A DNA stretch of 64,000 nucleotides from Alphaproteobacteria bacterium (GTDB lineage: Bacteria > Pseudomonadota > Alphaproteobacteria > JANSWW01). This document shows positions 43,268 through 51,456 of this stretch, in pieces (positions within the stretch are counted from its first letter, which is position 1; every line of letters starts with the position of its first letter). The notes under the pieces were generated by a model, which was not told the origin of the DNA, did not search any database, and saw only the letters and a program-made list of their open reading frames with translations. The position numbers and the translations under genes are program-made. The stretch spans positions 310,001 to 374,000 of the forward strand of contig JANSWW010000002.1 of NCBI GenBank assembly GCA_024743275.1. Reading direction: 5' to 3'.

Positions 43268-45118
43268 CTACACCGCGAAGCAGGAACAGCCGAGCGCGCC
43301 CCAGAACGACTTTTTGTCCGAGACCGGCAGCGGCGTGTTCCAGGCGATCCCGTGGTCGTGTCCATGAACCCCACAGCTTGTCGAACAGCCGCAGGCGGCA
43401 GCAAATTCGGCGTTCCCGGCCTGTGCCTCATTGCGCTGACCGGGGCTGGTCTCCGCATTCACCGGTGACCAGGAAGGAGACGCCGGCGGGAGCGGGGGCG
43501 ACAACTCCGCATACACATCGTCGCCATAGACGATCTTGCCGCCGACGACGGTGAGTACCGAACTGATCTGGCGGACTTCCTGCGGCGGAACGGACATGTA
43601 GTCGGCAGACAGCACCGCCAGATCCGCATACATGCCAGGCGCCAGCGTGCCTTTGACATCCGCCTCACCCGAGAACCAGGCCGACCCGTGGGTCCAAAGG
43701 CGCAAGGCCTCTTCCCGGCTCAACACGTTGCCGTCCTCATAAAGCGACATGCCACCGAGCGTCTTGCCCGTGGTCATCCAGTAAAGGCCGACCCAGGGAT
43801 CGTAGCTCGCGACCCGCGTCGCATCGGTGCCGGCACCGACCGGAACACCGGATTCCAGCATCTTGCGCATCGGTGGTGTCAGTTCTGCGGCGTCCGCGCC
43901 ATAGCGGTCGACAAAATACTCGCCCTGGAACGCCATCCGGTGCTGAATCGCGATGCCGCCGCCCAAAGCATGGATGCGCTCGATATTGCGAGGGGAAATC
44001 GTCTCCGCATGGTCGATGATGAAGCGGGTCCCGAAAGGCTGTCGGCCGTTGACCCGTTCGAAAACGCTCAGAAAACGGTCGATGCTCTCGTCATAGGTTG
44101 CGTGAATGCGGAACGGCCACTTGTTGGTCGCCAGCAATTCGACGATCGGCTCCAGTTCCGCTTCCATGACCGGCGCCAGATCCGGCCGGGGTTCCAGGAA
44201 ATTCTCGAAGTCCGCGGCGGACCAGGCGAGGTTTTCGCCTGCACCATTCATCCGCAGCATGTCGCTGCCGGCCCCCGGTTCGGTCATCCCGACCCAGCGT
44301 TCATAGTCGGTGAGTTCGGATCCGGGCGCCTGGGCAAAGAGATTGTACGCGACACGGACCGTTAGCTGCCCGTCGTCGTGAAGCCGCTGAATGACGTCAT
44401 AGTCCTGCGGATAGTTCTGTCCGCCGCCGCCGGCATCGATCACGCTGGTAATGCCGAGGCGGTTCATCTCCCGCATGTAATGGCGTGTCGAGTTGATCTG
44501 ATCCTCGACCGGCAGCTTCGGTCCCTTGGCCAGCGTCGAATAGAGAATCAGCGCCGACGGCTTGGCGATCAAGAGGCCGGTCGGATTCCCCTTCGCATCC
44601 CGCTGGATCTCCCCGCCCGGCGGATTCGGGGTGTCCTTGTCGAAGCCGAGCGCCTGGATCGCGGCTCGGTTGATCAGCGCCCGGCCATAGAGGTGCAGGA
44701 TGAAAACGGGCGTGTCCGGGGCCGCCGCGTTGATTTCGTCCAGCGTGGGCATCCGCCGTTCGGCGAATTGAAACTCCGACCAGCCACCCACCACGCGGAC
44801 CCACTGTGGCGCCGGAGTCCGGTCGGCCTGCTCCTTCAACATGCGCAGCGCGTCGGCTAGGCTGGGAACGTTTTCCCAGCGCAGTTCCATGTTGAAGTAG
44901 AGACCGCCGCGGATCAGGTGGGTATGGCTGTCGTTGAGGCCGGGGATCACCCGGCGCCCTGCAAGGTCCACCTGTTTGGCCGACCCCGCCGTCGCCATGA
45001 TGTCCGCATTGGACCCGGTCGCGACCACCTTGCCGTCGGCAATCGCGATCGCTTCGGCTTCGGGCATCTTTGGGTCGAGCGTCGAGATACGCCCATTGTA
45101 AAGGACGAGATCGGTCAT
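43268..45118 (-). CDS. YtcJ-like metal-dependent amidohydrolase with Cys/His-rich tail
   Basis: 616 residues of the Amidohydro_3 (YtcJ) family. The metal site begins with HTHL in NDSHTHLIRGG, continues with a histidine in FRIHATYDES, one in IIDHAETIS and the aspartate in GAGTDATRVASYDPW. No signal peptide. Unlike its neighbour it has a C-terminal tail of about 40 residues with Cys576, Cys578, Cys582, His585, His587, His589 and a final Cys611-Ser-Cys613, a likely metal-binding addition. The substrate of this family is unknown in most cases; amides, lactams and formamides are typical. It is 16 bp after the paralogous gene and 4 bp before the XapX gene, in one operon. Confidence 0.88.
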   Translation of the reverse strand: MTDLVLYNGRISTLDPKMPEAEAIAIADGKVVATGSNADIMATAGSAKQVDLAGRRVIPGLNDSHTHLIRGGLYFNMELRWENVPSLADALRMLKEQADRTPAPQWVRVVGGWSEFQFAERRMPTLDEINAAAPDTPVFILHLYGRALINRAAIQALGFDKDTPNPPGGEIQRDAKGNPTGLLIAKPSALILYSTLAKGPKLPVEDQINSTRHYMREMNRLGITSVIDAGGGGQNYPQDYDVIQRLHDDGQLTVRVAYNLFAQAPGSELTDYERWVGMTEPGAGSDMLRMNGAGENLAWSAADFENFLEPRPDLAPVMEAELEPIVELLATNKWPFRIHATYDESIDRFLSVFERVNGRQPFGTRFIIDHAETISPRNIERIHALGGGIAIQHRMAFQGEYFVDRYGADAAELTPPMRKMLESGVPVGAGTDATRVASYDPWVGLYWMTTGKTLGGMSLYEDGNVLSREEALRLWTHGSAWFSGEADVKGTLAPGMYADLAVLSADYMSVPPQEVRQISSVLTVVGGKIVYGDDVYAELSPPLPPASPSWSPVNAETSPGQRNEAQAGNAEFAAACGCSTSCGVHGHDHGIAWNTPLPVSDKKSFWGALGCSCFAV

Positions 45119-45134
45119 GGTAGAGGTCTCCTTC

Positions 45135-46931
45135 CTAGGTATCGCGATGATCGCCGAAGGTGATCACGGGCGACCAATCCGGGCTGATCGGCGGCACATG
45201 GCGCAGGTCGTGGCGGGCGAACTCGTCACGCCCGTAGACCACACGTCCGTCCATCACGGTCAGATCGGATTTCAACTTGGCGATCTCCGCGTCCGTCACC
45301 TGGAAATAGTCCCGGTCGAGGACGACGAAATCCCCGAGCTGGCCTGGGGTGATCGCCCCCTTCCTGCCGGCATCGCCGGTAAACCAGGACGATCCCACGG
45401 TCCAAAGCCGCAGCGCTTCTTCCCGGGTCAGCAGATTGTCGTCGTCATACATCCGCAGGCCACCCCGCGAGAGGCCGGTGGCCAGCCATTGGATCGAGAA
45501 CCACGGATTATAGGAAGTGACCCGCGTCGCGTCCGTGCCGCCGCCCAGCGGAATGCCCAGATCCATGAGGAAGCGGAAATTCGGGGTCTTTTTGAGCTTC
45601 TCCGGCCCGTAATTGGCGACGAAGTCCTCGGCCTGGAACTGTAGGCGGTTCTGCAAGGCGACACCGCCGCCCAGTTCCGCGATCTTCTCCAAATTGCGCT
45701 GGGAGAAGGTCTCGACGTGGTCGATGAACCAGCCCGGCGTCAGCCCCGCACCCTTTGAGACGTCCTCGTAGACCTTGAGGAGCCGGTCGCCGGTTTCGTC
45801 ATAGGTGATGTGCTGGCGGAACGGCCACTGGTTCTCGCCGAGAACGGTCATGATCTTGGTCTGGATCTCTTCCGCATCCCGATCGATGTCCGGCCGGGCA
45901 TCGGCGAAGATTTCGTAGTCGTAGGAGGCCCAGCACAGGTTCTCGCCCGCACCGACAAAGCGCAGCACGTCGTCGCCCTGGCCCGCCTTGAAGATCTTGG
46001 TCCAGTCCTGATAGTCGGAAAGTTCCCGGCCTTTGACCTGTGGGAAGCTGTGGTAGCCGATCCGTGTCGTCAGCAGATCCCGTTCATGCATCCAATTGAT
46101 GACCTGATAGGGATCGGCGTCCGGGAACTCCATCCCGCCGCCGCCGGCGTCGGACACACTGGTGATGCCCAGGCTGTTGAGTTCGTCCATATACTGGAGC
46201 GACGAGTTGATCTGGTCCGGAATCGAGAGTTTCGGCGCTTGGGACAGCGTCTTGTACATCAGCAGGCCGGACGGTGCCGACAGCAGGCGGCCGGTCGGAA
46301 CGCCGTCGGCGTCCTTCTCGATGATCCCGCCCGGATAGGTCGGGTGGCCCTCCTGGTCGTAATTGAAGTAGGAGATCGCCCTGCTGTTGAGCAGGGTCAG
46401 TTTGTAGAGGTGGTGGATCAAGACCGGATGGTTGGGCGCGACCGCGTCCAGTTCGGCGACCGTTGGCAGGCGCTTTTCCTTGAACTGGAACTCGGAGAAG
46501 CCGCCGGCGACCCGGATGAATTGGCCTTCCGGCGTCCGCTCGGCCTGAACCCGCAGCAGATGCAGCGCCTCCTCAAGACTGTCGGCGGTATCCCAACGGA
46601 CTTCGAGATTGTAGTTGACGCCGCCCCGGATCGAATGGGTATGGCTGTCGATCAGGCCGGGGATCACCCGCTTGCCTTTGCCGTCGATCACCTGTGTGAA
46701 CGGCCCTTGCAGGCCACGGACATCGGCCTCACCGCCGACGGCGACGAATCTACCGTCTTTGATGGCAAGGGCGGAAGCTTCCGGCCGCTGGGGATCCATG
46801 GTGGTGATCCGGGCGTTCAGCAGGATCAAGTCCGCGTCGCCCGCCTGTGCGAGTGCCGGTTGAGACCCCACCAGAAGCGCACTGGCCGCGGTACCACCCA
46901 GAATCAGGGCCTCACGTCTTGTAACTGCCAT
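45135..46931 (-). CDS. YtcJ-like amidohydrolase with twin-arginine signal
   Basis: 598 residues from the ATG at 46931, preceded by GAGAGGAG; the frame extends to 46982 without a better site. The N-terminus MAVTRREALILGGTAASALL and the following VGSQPALA is a Tat signal, so this copy should be periplasmic, while its paralogue downstream is cytoplasmic. The metal motifs are intact: DSHTHSIRGG, QHITYDETGD, FIDHVETFS and GGTDATRVTSYNPW. About half of the positions match the paralogue across the full length, indicating tandem duplication. It lies 54 bp after the YcaC-like hydrolase gene. It may process the compound outside the cytoplasmic membrane before or after transport. Confidence 0.9.
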   Translation of the reverse strand: MAVTRREALILGGTAASALLVGSQPALAQAGDADLILLNARITTMDPQRPEASALAIKDGRFVAVGGEADVRGLQGPFTQVIDGKGKRVIPGLIDSHTHSIRGGVNYNLEVRWDTADSLEEALHLLRVQAERTPEGQFIRVAGGFSEFQFKEKRLPTVAELDAVAPNHPVLIHHLYKLTLLNSRAISYFNYDQEGHPTYPGGIIEKDADGVPTGRLLSAPSGLLMYKTLSQAPKLSIPDQINSSLQYMDELNSLGITSVSDAGGGGMEFPDADPYQVINWMHERDLLTTRIGYHSFPQVKGRELSDYQDWTKIFKAGQGDDVLRFVGAGENLCWASYDYEIFADARPDIDRDAEEIQTKIMTVLGENQWPFRQHITYDETGDRLLKVYEDVSKGAGLTPGWFIDHVETFSQRNLEKIAELGGGVALQNRLQFQAEDFVANYGPEKLKKTPNFRFLMDLGIPLGGGTDATRVTSYNPWFSIQWLATGLSRGGLRMYDDDNLLTREEALRLWTVGSSWFTGDAGRKGAITPGQLGDFVVLDRDYFQVTDAEIAKLKSDLTVMDGRVVYGRDEFARHDLRHVPPISPDWSPVITFGDHRDT

Positions 46932-46985
46932 TGATCTCACTCCTCTCAGTAATGGCCGGGACCCGCTGGGGTCCCGGCCCAATGA

Positions 46986-47639
46986 TCAGGCGGCGTTGGC
47001 GCCGGCCTCGCTGGCGTGGGCGCCGAGCGCCCATTTCGAGAACTTCACCTGGATGCCGTAGGGGGAGTGGCGGTGGAGAATGTCCATCACGCCCTCATAG
47101 GTCTCGCCCCGCGCCCAATCCTGCTGCAGTTCGAAGACGGTCTGGAACGATGTCATCGGAACGGCGCCCGCCTGCTGCAGGCGCGACACGGCGCGCTCAT
47201 GGGCCTCGACGGAGGTATCGCCGCAGGCATCGGTGGGCACGAAAATCTCATAACCTTCGGCCAGCATATCCAGGGTCGGAAAGGTCACGCAGGCAGAGGT
47301 CCACAATCCCGCCAGAATGATCTTCTTGCGACCCGTCGCCGCGATCGCCTCGCGGAACCCTTCGTCAAGCCAGGAGTTGATCGAGGTCCGGTCGACCACG
47401 TCCAGACCAGGGAACAACTCGGTCACTTCCGGCATGAAGGGTCCGGAGAAACTGTCCTTCGCGACCGTCGTCAGAACGGTCGGGAGGCCGAAGACCCGGG
47501 CCGCGCGGGCCAGAGCCTGGACATTGTGCATCACATCCAGCCGGTCGTGGCTTTGCACGCCCTGGTACATCGCGGGCTGAAAATCAATGAGCACAAGTGC
47601 ACAATTACCAGGTGTCAACATTTCATGGAAGTTCGTCAT
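46986..47639 (-). CDS. Isochorismatase-superfamily hydrolase, YcaC-like, copy 1
   Basis: 217 residues. The cysteine-hydrolase fold is shown by Asp19 (ALVLIDFQPAM) and the nucleophile Cys117 (LWTSACVTFP); the third active-site position appears to be Arg84 in DRTSINSW, where many relatives have Lys. The segment FSGPFMPEVTELFPG and the whole layout match YcaC-type proteins, octameric enzymes of unknown substrate. The first gene of the minus-strand operon leading to the two amidohydrolases, XapX, MFS and porin genes, and divergent from an AraC regulator gene. It is a paralogue of the gene at 48755. Confidence 0.9.
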   Translation of the reverse strand: MTNFHEMLTPGNCALVLIDFQPAMYQGVQSHDRLDVMHNVQALARAARVFGLPTVLTTVAKDSFSGPFMPEVTELFPGLDVVDRTSINSWLDEGFREAIAATGRKKIILAGLWTSACVTFPTLDMLAEGYEIFVPTDACGDTSVEAHERAVSRLQQAGAVPMTSFQTVFELQQDWARGETYEGVMDILHRHSPYGIQVKFSKWALGAHASEAGANAA

Positions 47640-47663
47640 GGCACATCTCCTCGAGTCAGTCGG

Positions 47664-47677
47664 TTATCGAGCGATAA
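47664..47677. promoter_or_regulatory. Palindromic candidate operator between the YcaC-like and AraC genes
   Basis: TTATCG (47664-47669), AG, CGATAA (47672-47677): a 14 bp near-perfect palindrome 25 bp upstream of the YcaC-like start. In the same 134 bp gap a TATAAT hexamer at 47762-47767 sits 6 bp before the proposed AraC start at 47774, so that message might be leaderless. The palindrome could bind a regulator of the divergent pair. Confidence 0.4.
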
Positions 47678-47773
47678 ATCGCGAGCTACGGCGCAATAAT
47701 GCTCAGGCCCGGAGATGGGACGGGACGTAACCCCAGGCTTCCATTGATGAAGTCGAAATTGTATAATTGTGCG

Positions 47774-48703
47774 ATGAATGCTTCCAAGGCACAGGTAACG
47801 AGGATCTCGGGGATCGAGGTCGCCGAAGATCGGTTCACCAGTGTGAACGGTCCACCACTGACAACATTGCCTAGTTGGGGGATGCTGATTGAGACGGAAG
47901 AGGTCGCCTATAATCTCCATCCGGCGATCGATTTCGAGGTTCACTACGTCGTATCGGACTACGTTCTCATCCATGGCTATAATGGCGTGGAAGGGCGATT
48001 TGCCTTGGATGACGGGGCGATCGGGCCGTGGCGGCTCGACGCGCGCACGACCTGCTTGATACCGCCGGGCCAGCGTGTCCGGGTAATCGCGAACACCCCT
48101 TTCGAATTCATCGGCCTTGGGATCTCGCCCGCGCGTGTCCACCGGGTCGCCGCTCAGGTCGGCCAGGACTGGCCGGGCTTGGAAACGATGTTCTCGACGC
48201 TCGATGCCGGTCTCGCCACGCTTTGCGCCGAGATCCGCCGCTGCATGATCGCGGAACCAATGGCCTCCGGCGGCTATCTCGACTGCCTGACGGACGCGGT
48301 GCTGACTCGCCTTATCGGCTGGCACCTTGCGCCGATGTCCGAGAGCGCCGAGGGGCGGGAGATGCTGTCGCCCGCGATGGCGCGGCGAGTTGGTCAGATG
48401 ATCGAAGACAGGATCGACGGTCCGATCCGGGTGGGCGACTTGGCGGAGGCGGCGGGCCTGAGCCGCGCGCATTTTTCGCGAGCGTTTTCGCACAATTTCG
48501 GCGCGCCTCCGCGGGATTACATCCTGTCGCGCAGGATTGCCCATGCGCGCGGACTGCTGACCGATACGGATCTCTCCGCGTCCGAGATCGCCATGCGTTG
48601 CGGTTTCGCCAACCCGTCTCATCTGACCACGTCTTTCAGGCAAGAAATCGGCCTCACACCCACCGACTACCGTCGGGCGATGACAGAAAACCAACCGTCT
48701 TGA
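47774..48703 (+). CDS. AraC-family transcriptional regulator, copy 1
   Basis: 309 residues from the ATG at 47774; in-frame ATGs at 47699 and 47747 are possible but lack ribosome sites. Residues about 20-180 form an AraC-binding-like sensor domain. The C-terminal 100 residues hold two helix-turn-helix motifs: IRVGDLAEAAGLSRAHFSRAFSHNFG and ASEIAMRCGFANPSHLTTSFRQEIG, ending in the typical TPTDYRR. It is divergent from the YcaC-YtcJ-XapX-MFS-porin operon and is the obvious candidate for its activator. A second AraC gene lies 1 kb away. Confidence 0.9.
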   Translation: MNASKAQVTRISGIEVAEDRFTSVNGPPLTTLPSWGMLIETEEVAYNLHPAIDFEVHYVVSDYVLIHGYNGVEGRFALDDGAIGPWRLDARTTCLIPPGQRVRVIANTPFEFIGLGISPARVHRVAAQVGQDWPGLETMFSTLDAGLATLCAEIRRCMIAEPMASGGYLDCLTDAVLTRLIGWHLAPMSESAEGREMLSPAMARRVGQMIEDRIDGPIRVGDLAEAAGLSRAHFSRAFSHNFGAPPRDYILSRRIAHARGLLTDTDLSASEIAMRCGFANPSHLTTSFRQEIGLTPTDYRRAMTENQPS

Positions 48704-48706
48704 AGT

Positions 48707-48740
48707 CCTTCCCGCGCGGGGGTCGTCCCGCGGGGGAAGG
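48707..48740. terminator. Hairpin between convergent AraC and YcaC-like genes
   Basis: CCTTCCC (48707-48713) pairs with GGGAAGG (48734-48740) and, after one G-G mismatch, CGCGGG (48715-48720) pairs with CCCGCG (48727-48732), leaving a 6 nt loop. It begins 3 bp after the AraC stop and lies 14 bp beyond the stop of the opposite gene. The stem is strong, but T-runs are short. Confidence 0.7.
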
Positions 48741-48754
48741 CAAAGGATAAGGCC

Positions 48755-49438
48755 TTACGCGGAGGGCGCGGCCACGGGGTCCAGCCGCGGGCCGTGCGTC
48801 ACACGCTCTTCCGCCTTGTGGACCATGGTGTAGGCATAATCGACGCCCATGCCGTAGGCGCCGGAGTGCTCCTTCACAATACCGATGGTGGCGTCGTAAG
48901 TGTCCCGGCGGGCCCAGTCGCGCTGCCACTCGAGCAGCACCTGCTGCCACGTCATCGGCACCACGCCGGCCTGGACCATGCGGTCCATGGCATAGTTGTG
49001 CGCGTCGACAGAGGTGCCGCCCGACGCGTCGGCGACCATGTAGATCTCATAGTCGGCGTCGTGCATGGCCGAGAGCGCGAAGGTGGTGTTGCAGACTTCT
49101 GTCCAGAGGCCGGAGACGATCACCTTCTTTCGGCCGTTGTTGGCCAGCGCGTCGCGCACTTTCTGGTCGTCCCAGGAGTTCATCGAGGTCCGCTCCAGCA
49201 GCGGGTGATCCGGGAAGACGGCAAGCAGTTCCGGATAGGTGTGGCCGGAGAAGCTGTCGGTCTCCACCGTGGTGATGGTCGTCGGCACGTCGAACACTTT
49301 GGCGGCTTTGGCCAGAGCCACGGTGTTGTTCTTCAAGGTCTGGCGGTCGATCGACTGGACCCCGAACGCCATTTGCGGCTGATGGTCGATGAAAATCAGC
49401 TGGCTGTTCTGCGGAGTCAGAACCTCGGTTTTGCTCAT
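48755..49438 (-). CDS. Isochorismatase-superfamily hydrolase, YcaC-like, copy 2
   Basis: 227 residues with Asp18 (LIFIDHQPQM), Arg83 (ERTSMNSWDD) and Cys116 (LWTEVCNTTF) in the same places as copy 1, with which it shares sequence along the whole length (for example TDSFSGHTYPELLAVFP against KDSFSGPFMPEVTELFP). A 12-residue tail is extra. It is divergent from the second AraC gene, so the pair hydrolase plus AraC is itself duplicated in this region. The 213 bp between the two starts holds ATAGT-GG-ACTAT (49461-49472), a small palindrome that could be an operator. Substrate unknown. Confidence 0.9.
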   Translation of the reverse strand: MSKTEVLTPQNSQLIFIDHQPQMAFGVQSIDRQTLKNNTVALAKAAKVFDVPTTITTVETDSFSGHTYPELLAVFPDHPLLERTSMNSWDDQKVRDALANNGRKKVIVSGLWTEVCNTTFALSAMHDADYEIYMVADASGGTSVDAHNYAMDRMVQAGVVPMTWQQVLLEWQRDWARRDTYDATIGIVKEHSGAYGMGVDYAYTMVHKAEERVTHGPRLDPVAAPSA

Positions 49439-49651
49439 GATCTATCCTCAAGCTGGTCAAATAGTGGACTATCGCGGCCCATTGAGGCCGAAGCGCGCCG
49501 GTGGGCGCTTGCTGCGTCATGTGTTTTGCCCACCCTTTATTTGCTTTCAGGAAATTGCGTTTTGTTTTTCACATTCTTGCCGGCGCCGAAATCGCGCTCC
49601 ATCTTGGTCGAGAGAAGACAACGGCGTACCGGAAACCGAGGAGACGGAGTG

Positions 49652-50548
49652 ATGGGCGATCATGCCTTCGAACACGATCCCGAGCATTGCGCGGTCTATC
49701 GCGGCTTTCTCGGGTCCCGAACCCCAGCCCTCATGGGACTGGACAAGCGATGGAATATTCCGACGGCCCGCCACCGCGCCGAATTGGCGGGCGAGGCCCC
49801 GTTTCCGGGTGTCGACCATTACGTGATGACCTTCCATATCGGCGGTGGAAAGGCACGGCGGGTCGACCGGCCAGACCTCGCAAGGGTGGCCGAGAAGGGC
49901 GCGCTCTCTTTGCAGGCCCCCGGGTCGTCCGGCGTGTTCTCGACAGAAGGCGTTGTCGACTACGCCCACCTCTATTTCCGGCAATCCCTCTTGTGCGAGG
50001 TCGCCGACAATACGACGGACGGCGTCCCGGCCGAGGTGACGGACTTCTTCGGCATCAAGGACACGGAATGCGCGGCGGCGGTGAAAACCTATGTCACCAG
50101 GGCCGCCGATCCGGAAGACATCGCCTCGCCCATCGAAATGGACAGTCGCGCCTATCTGATCGCGCTGGACCTTTTACGCGCAAACCACCGCCGCCTGCCC
50201 CTCAAACAGGCCGAACTGCTCTCACCCTCGGACACCCGGTTCCGCCGTGTGCTGCAGATTATCGAGGACCGGATGGCCGAGCCGCTCCGGATCAGCGAAT
50301 TGGCCAGGGAAATGGACATGAGCTCTTTCCAGTTCCTGCGCGCCTTTCGGGAATCCATTGGGGTGACCCCGGGCAAGTATATTGCCCAAAGACGCGCGGA
50401 ACGGGCGCGGGACCTGATCGCCGGCGGGGACCTTCCCCTGGCCGAAATCGCCCACCGTGTCGGCTATTCCAGCCAATCCCACATGACCCGTAAGATCGGC
50501 GAGGTTTACGGAATGTCGCCGAAGACCCTCAGAATGAGCCGGGACTAA
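49652..50548 (+). CDS. AraC-family transcriptional regulator, copy 2
   Basis: 298 residues from the ATG at 49652 (GAGGAGACGG upstream; a GTG one codon earlier is also possible). An N-terminal sensor part (about 10-185) is followed by the two helix-turn-helix motifs of the family: LRISELAREMDMSSFQFLRAFRESIG and LAEIAHRVGYSSQSHMTRKIGEVYG. The two AraC proteins of this region are only distantly alike in the sensor part. It probably regulates the divergent YcaC-like copy 2, and may cross-talk with the operon starting at 47639. Confidence 0.88.
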   Translation: MGDHAFEHDPEHCAVYRGFLGSRTPALMGLDKRWNIPTARHRAELAGEAPFPGVDHYVMTFHIGGGKARRVDRPDLARVAEKGALSLQAPGSSGVFSTEGVVDYAHLYFRQSLLCEVADNTTDGVPAEVTDFFGIKDTECAAAVKTYVTRAADPEDIASPIEMDSRAYLIALDLLRANHRRLPLKQAELLSPSDTRFRRVLQIIEDRMAEPLRISELAREMDMSSFQFLRAFRESIGVTPGKYIAQRRAERARDLIAGGDLPLAEIAHRVGYSSQSHMTRKIGEVYGMSPKTLRMSRD

Positions 50549-50665
50549 ATACCTAGCAGCCGATAGGTCGCACAACCGCCCTTCTTCTTCGGAAAACAAG
50601 GATTACAGGGGAAACCCGAACCGAAACCATTCCACCGGAGTTCCGCGCATCCCGCCGATCGGCGA

Positions 50666-51205
50666 TCAGACAAGCTTCGCGAGGGCGGCGTCCAGCGCCT
50701 CGATGTCCTGCGGGCGAACGAGCGCCCCACCCTCGTTGTCGAAAGCGTTCCCCCAGCCGCCGATCCCGACCGTTGCCCGCAAATCCATACCGAAATGGGG
50801 TGCCGACGCTTCGACACTGCCGAGGACACCGGCTCCGGCACGGCCGCCCGGAGTCGCCGCCAGGGCGACGGTGGGTTTGTCCTGATAGACCTTGCGATCG
50901 ATCCGGCTCATCCAATCGTAGATGTTCTTCCAGGCGGACGTGTAGGAGCCGTTATACTCCGGGAAGGAGATCAGGAGGGCATCCGAGGCGCCGATCCTGG
51001 CATAGAAGTCCTTCGCCAAGTCGTGCACACCGCCGGACTTTTCCCGATCGATGGAATAGATCGGCATTTCGAAGTCGTTGATGTCCAACAGCTCGACCTG
51101 GGCATCGGGCCGGTATTTCTCTTTGAACCGGGCACTGGCGTGGCGCACCAACGCAACATTGATGGACGCACTGTGATTACTGGCACCGAAAGCGAGCAGG
51201 CGCAT
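50666..51205 (-). CDS. NADPH-dependent FMN reductase (ChrR/azoreductase-like)
   Basis: 179 residues of flavodoxin-like fold. The FMN phosphate loop is GASNHSASINVAL (8-20), and FPEYNGSYTSAWKNIYDW carries the typical PEYN-x3-xxxxKN motif of NADPH:FMN/quinone reductases. Such enzymes reduce quinones, chromate or azo compounds. It is alone on the minus strand, 117 bp from the end of the AraC gene. The palindrome CGCCGATCGGCG at 50653-50664 lies just after its stop. Its place at the edge of the duplicated export region suggests, but does not show, a role in handling the same reactive compounds. Confidence 0.88.
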   Translation of the reverse strand: MRLLAFGASNHSASINVALVRHASARFKEKYRPDAQVELLDINDFEMPIYSIDREKSGGVHDLAKDFYARIGASDALLISFPEYNGSYTSAWKNIYDWMSRIDRKVYQDKPTVALAATPGGRAGAGVLGSVEASAPHFGMDLRATVGIGGWGNAFDNEGGALVRPQDIEALDAALAKLV

Positions 51206-51456
51206 AAGTCTGGGCTCCCCTGTCTATGCGAAACGACCGCTCCTAACCTGGAACGCGGTCGTCACAAATCAAATGATCGTTGTGCACAAGGTCTCTTGGG
51301 ACCTGATGAGGCACAGCCGGGGACCCCGGCCCGGGTCGCCGGCCCCTTGCGCCTTCCGGGTTGGCCGGCACCGGGCTATTCTCGCGTTGACCGGGTGGCA
51401 ACGGGCCACCGCTCCGCGCCGTCGCCTGATGGCCGTGTCTGTCTCGGAGAGTTGTC

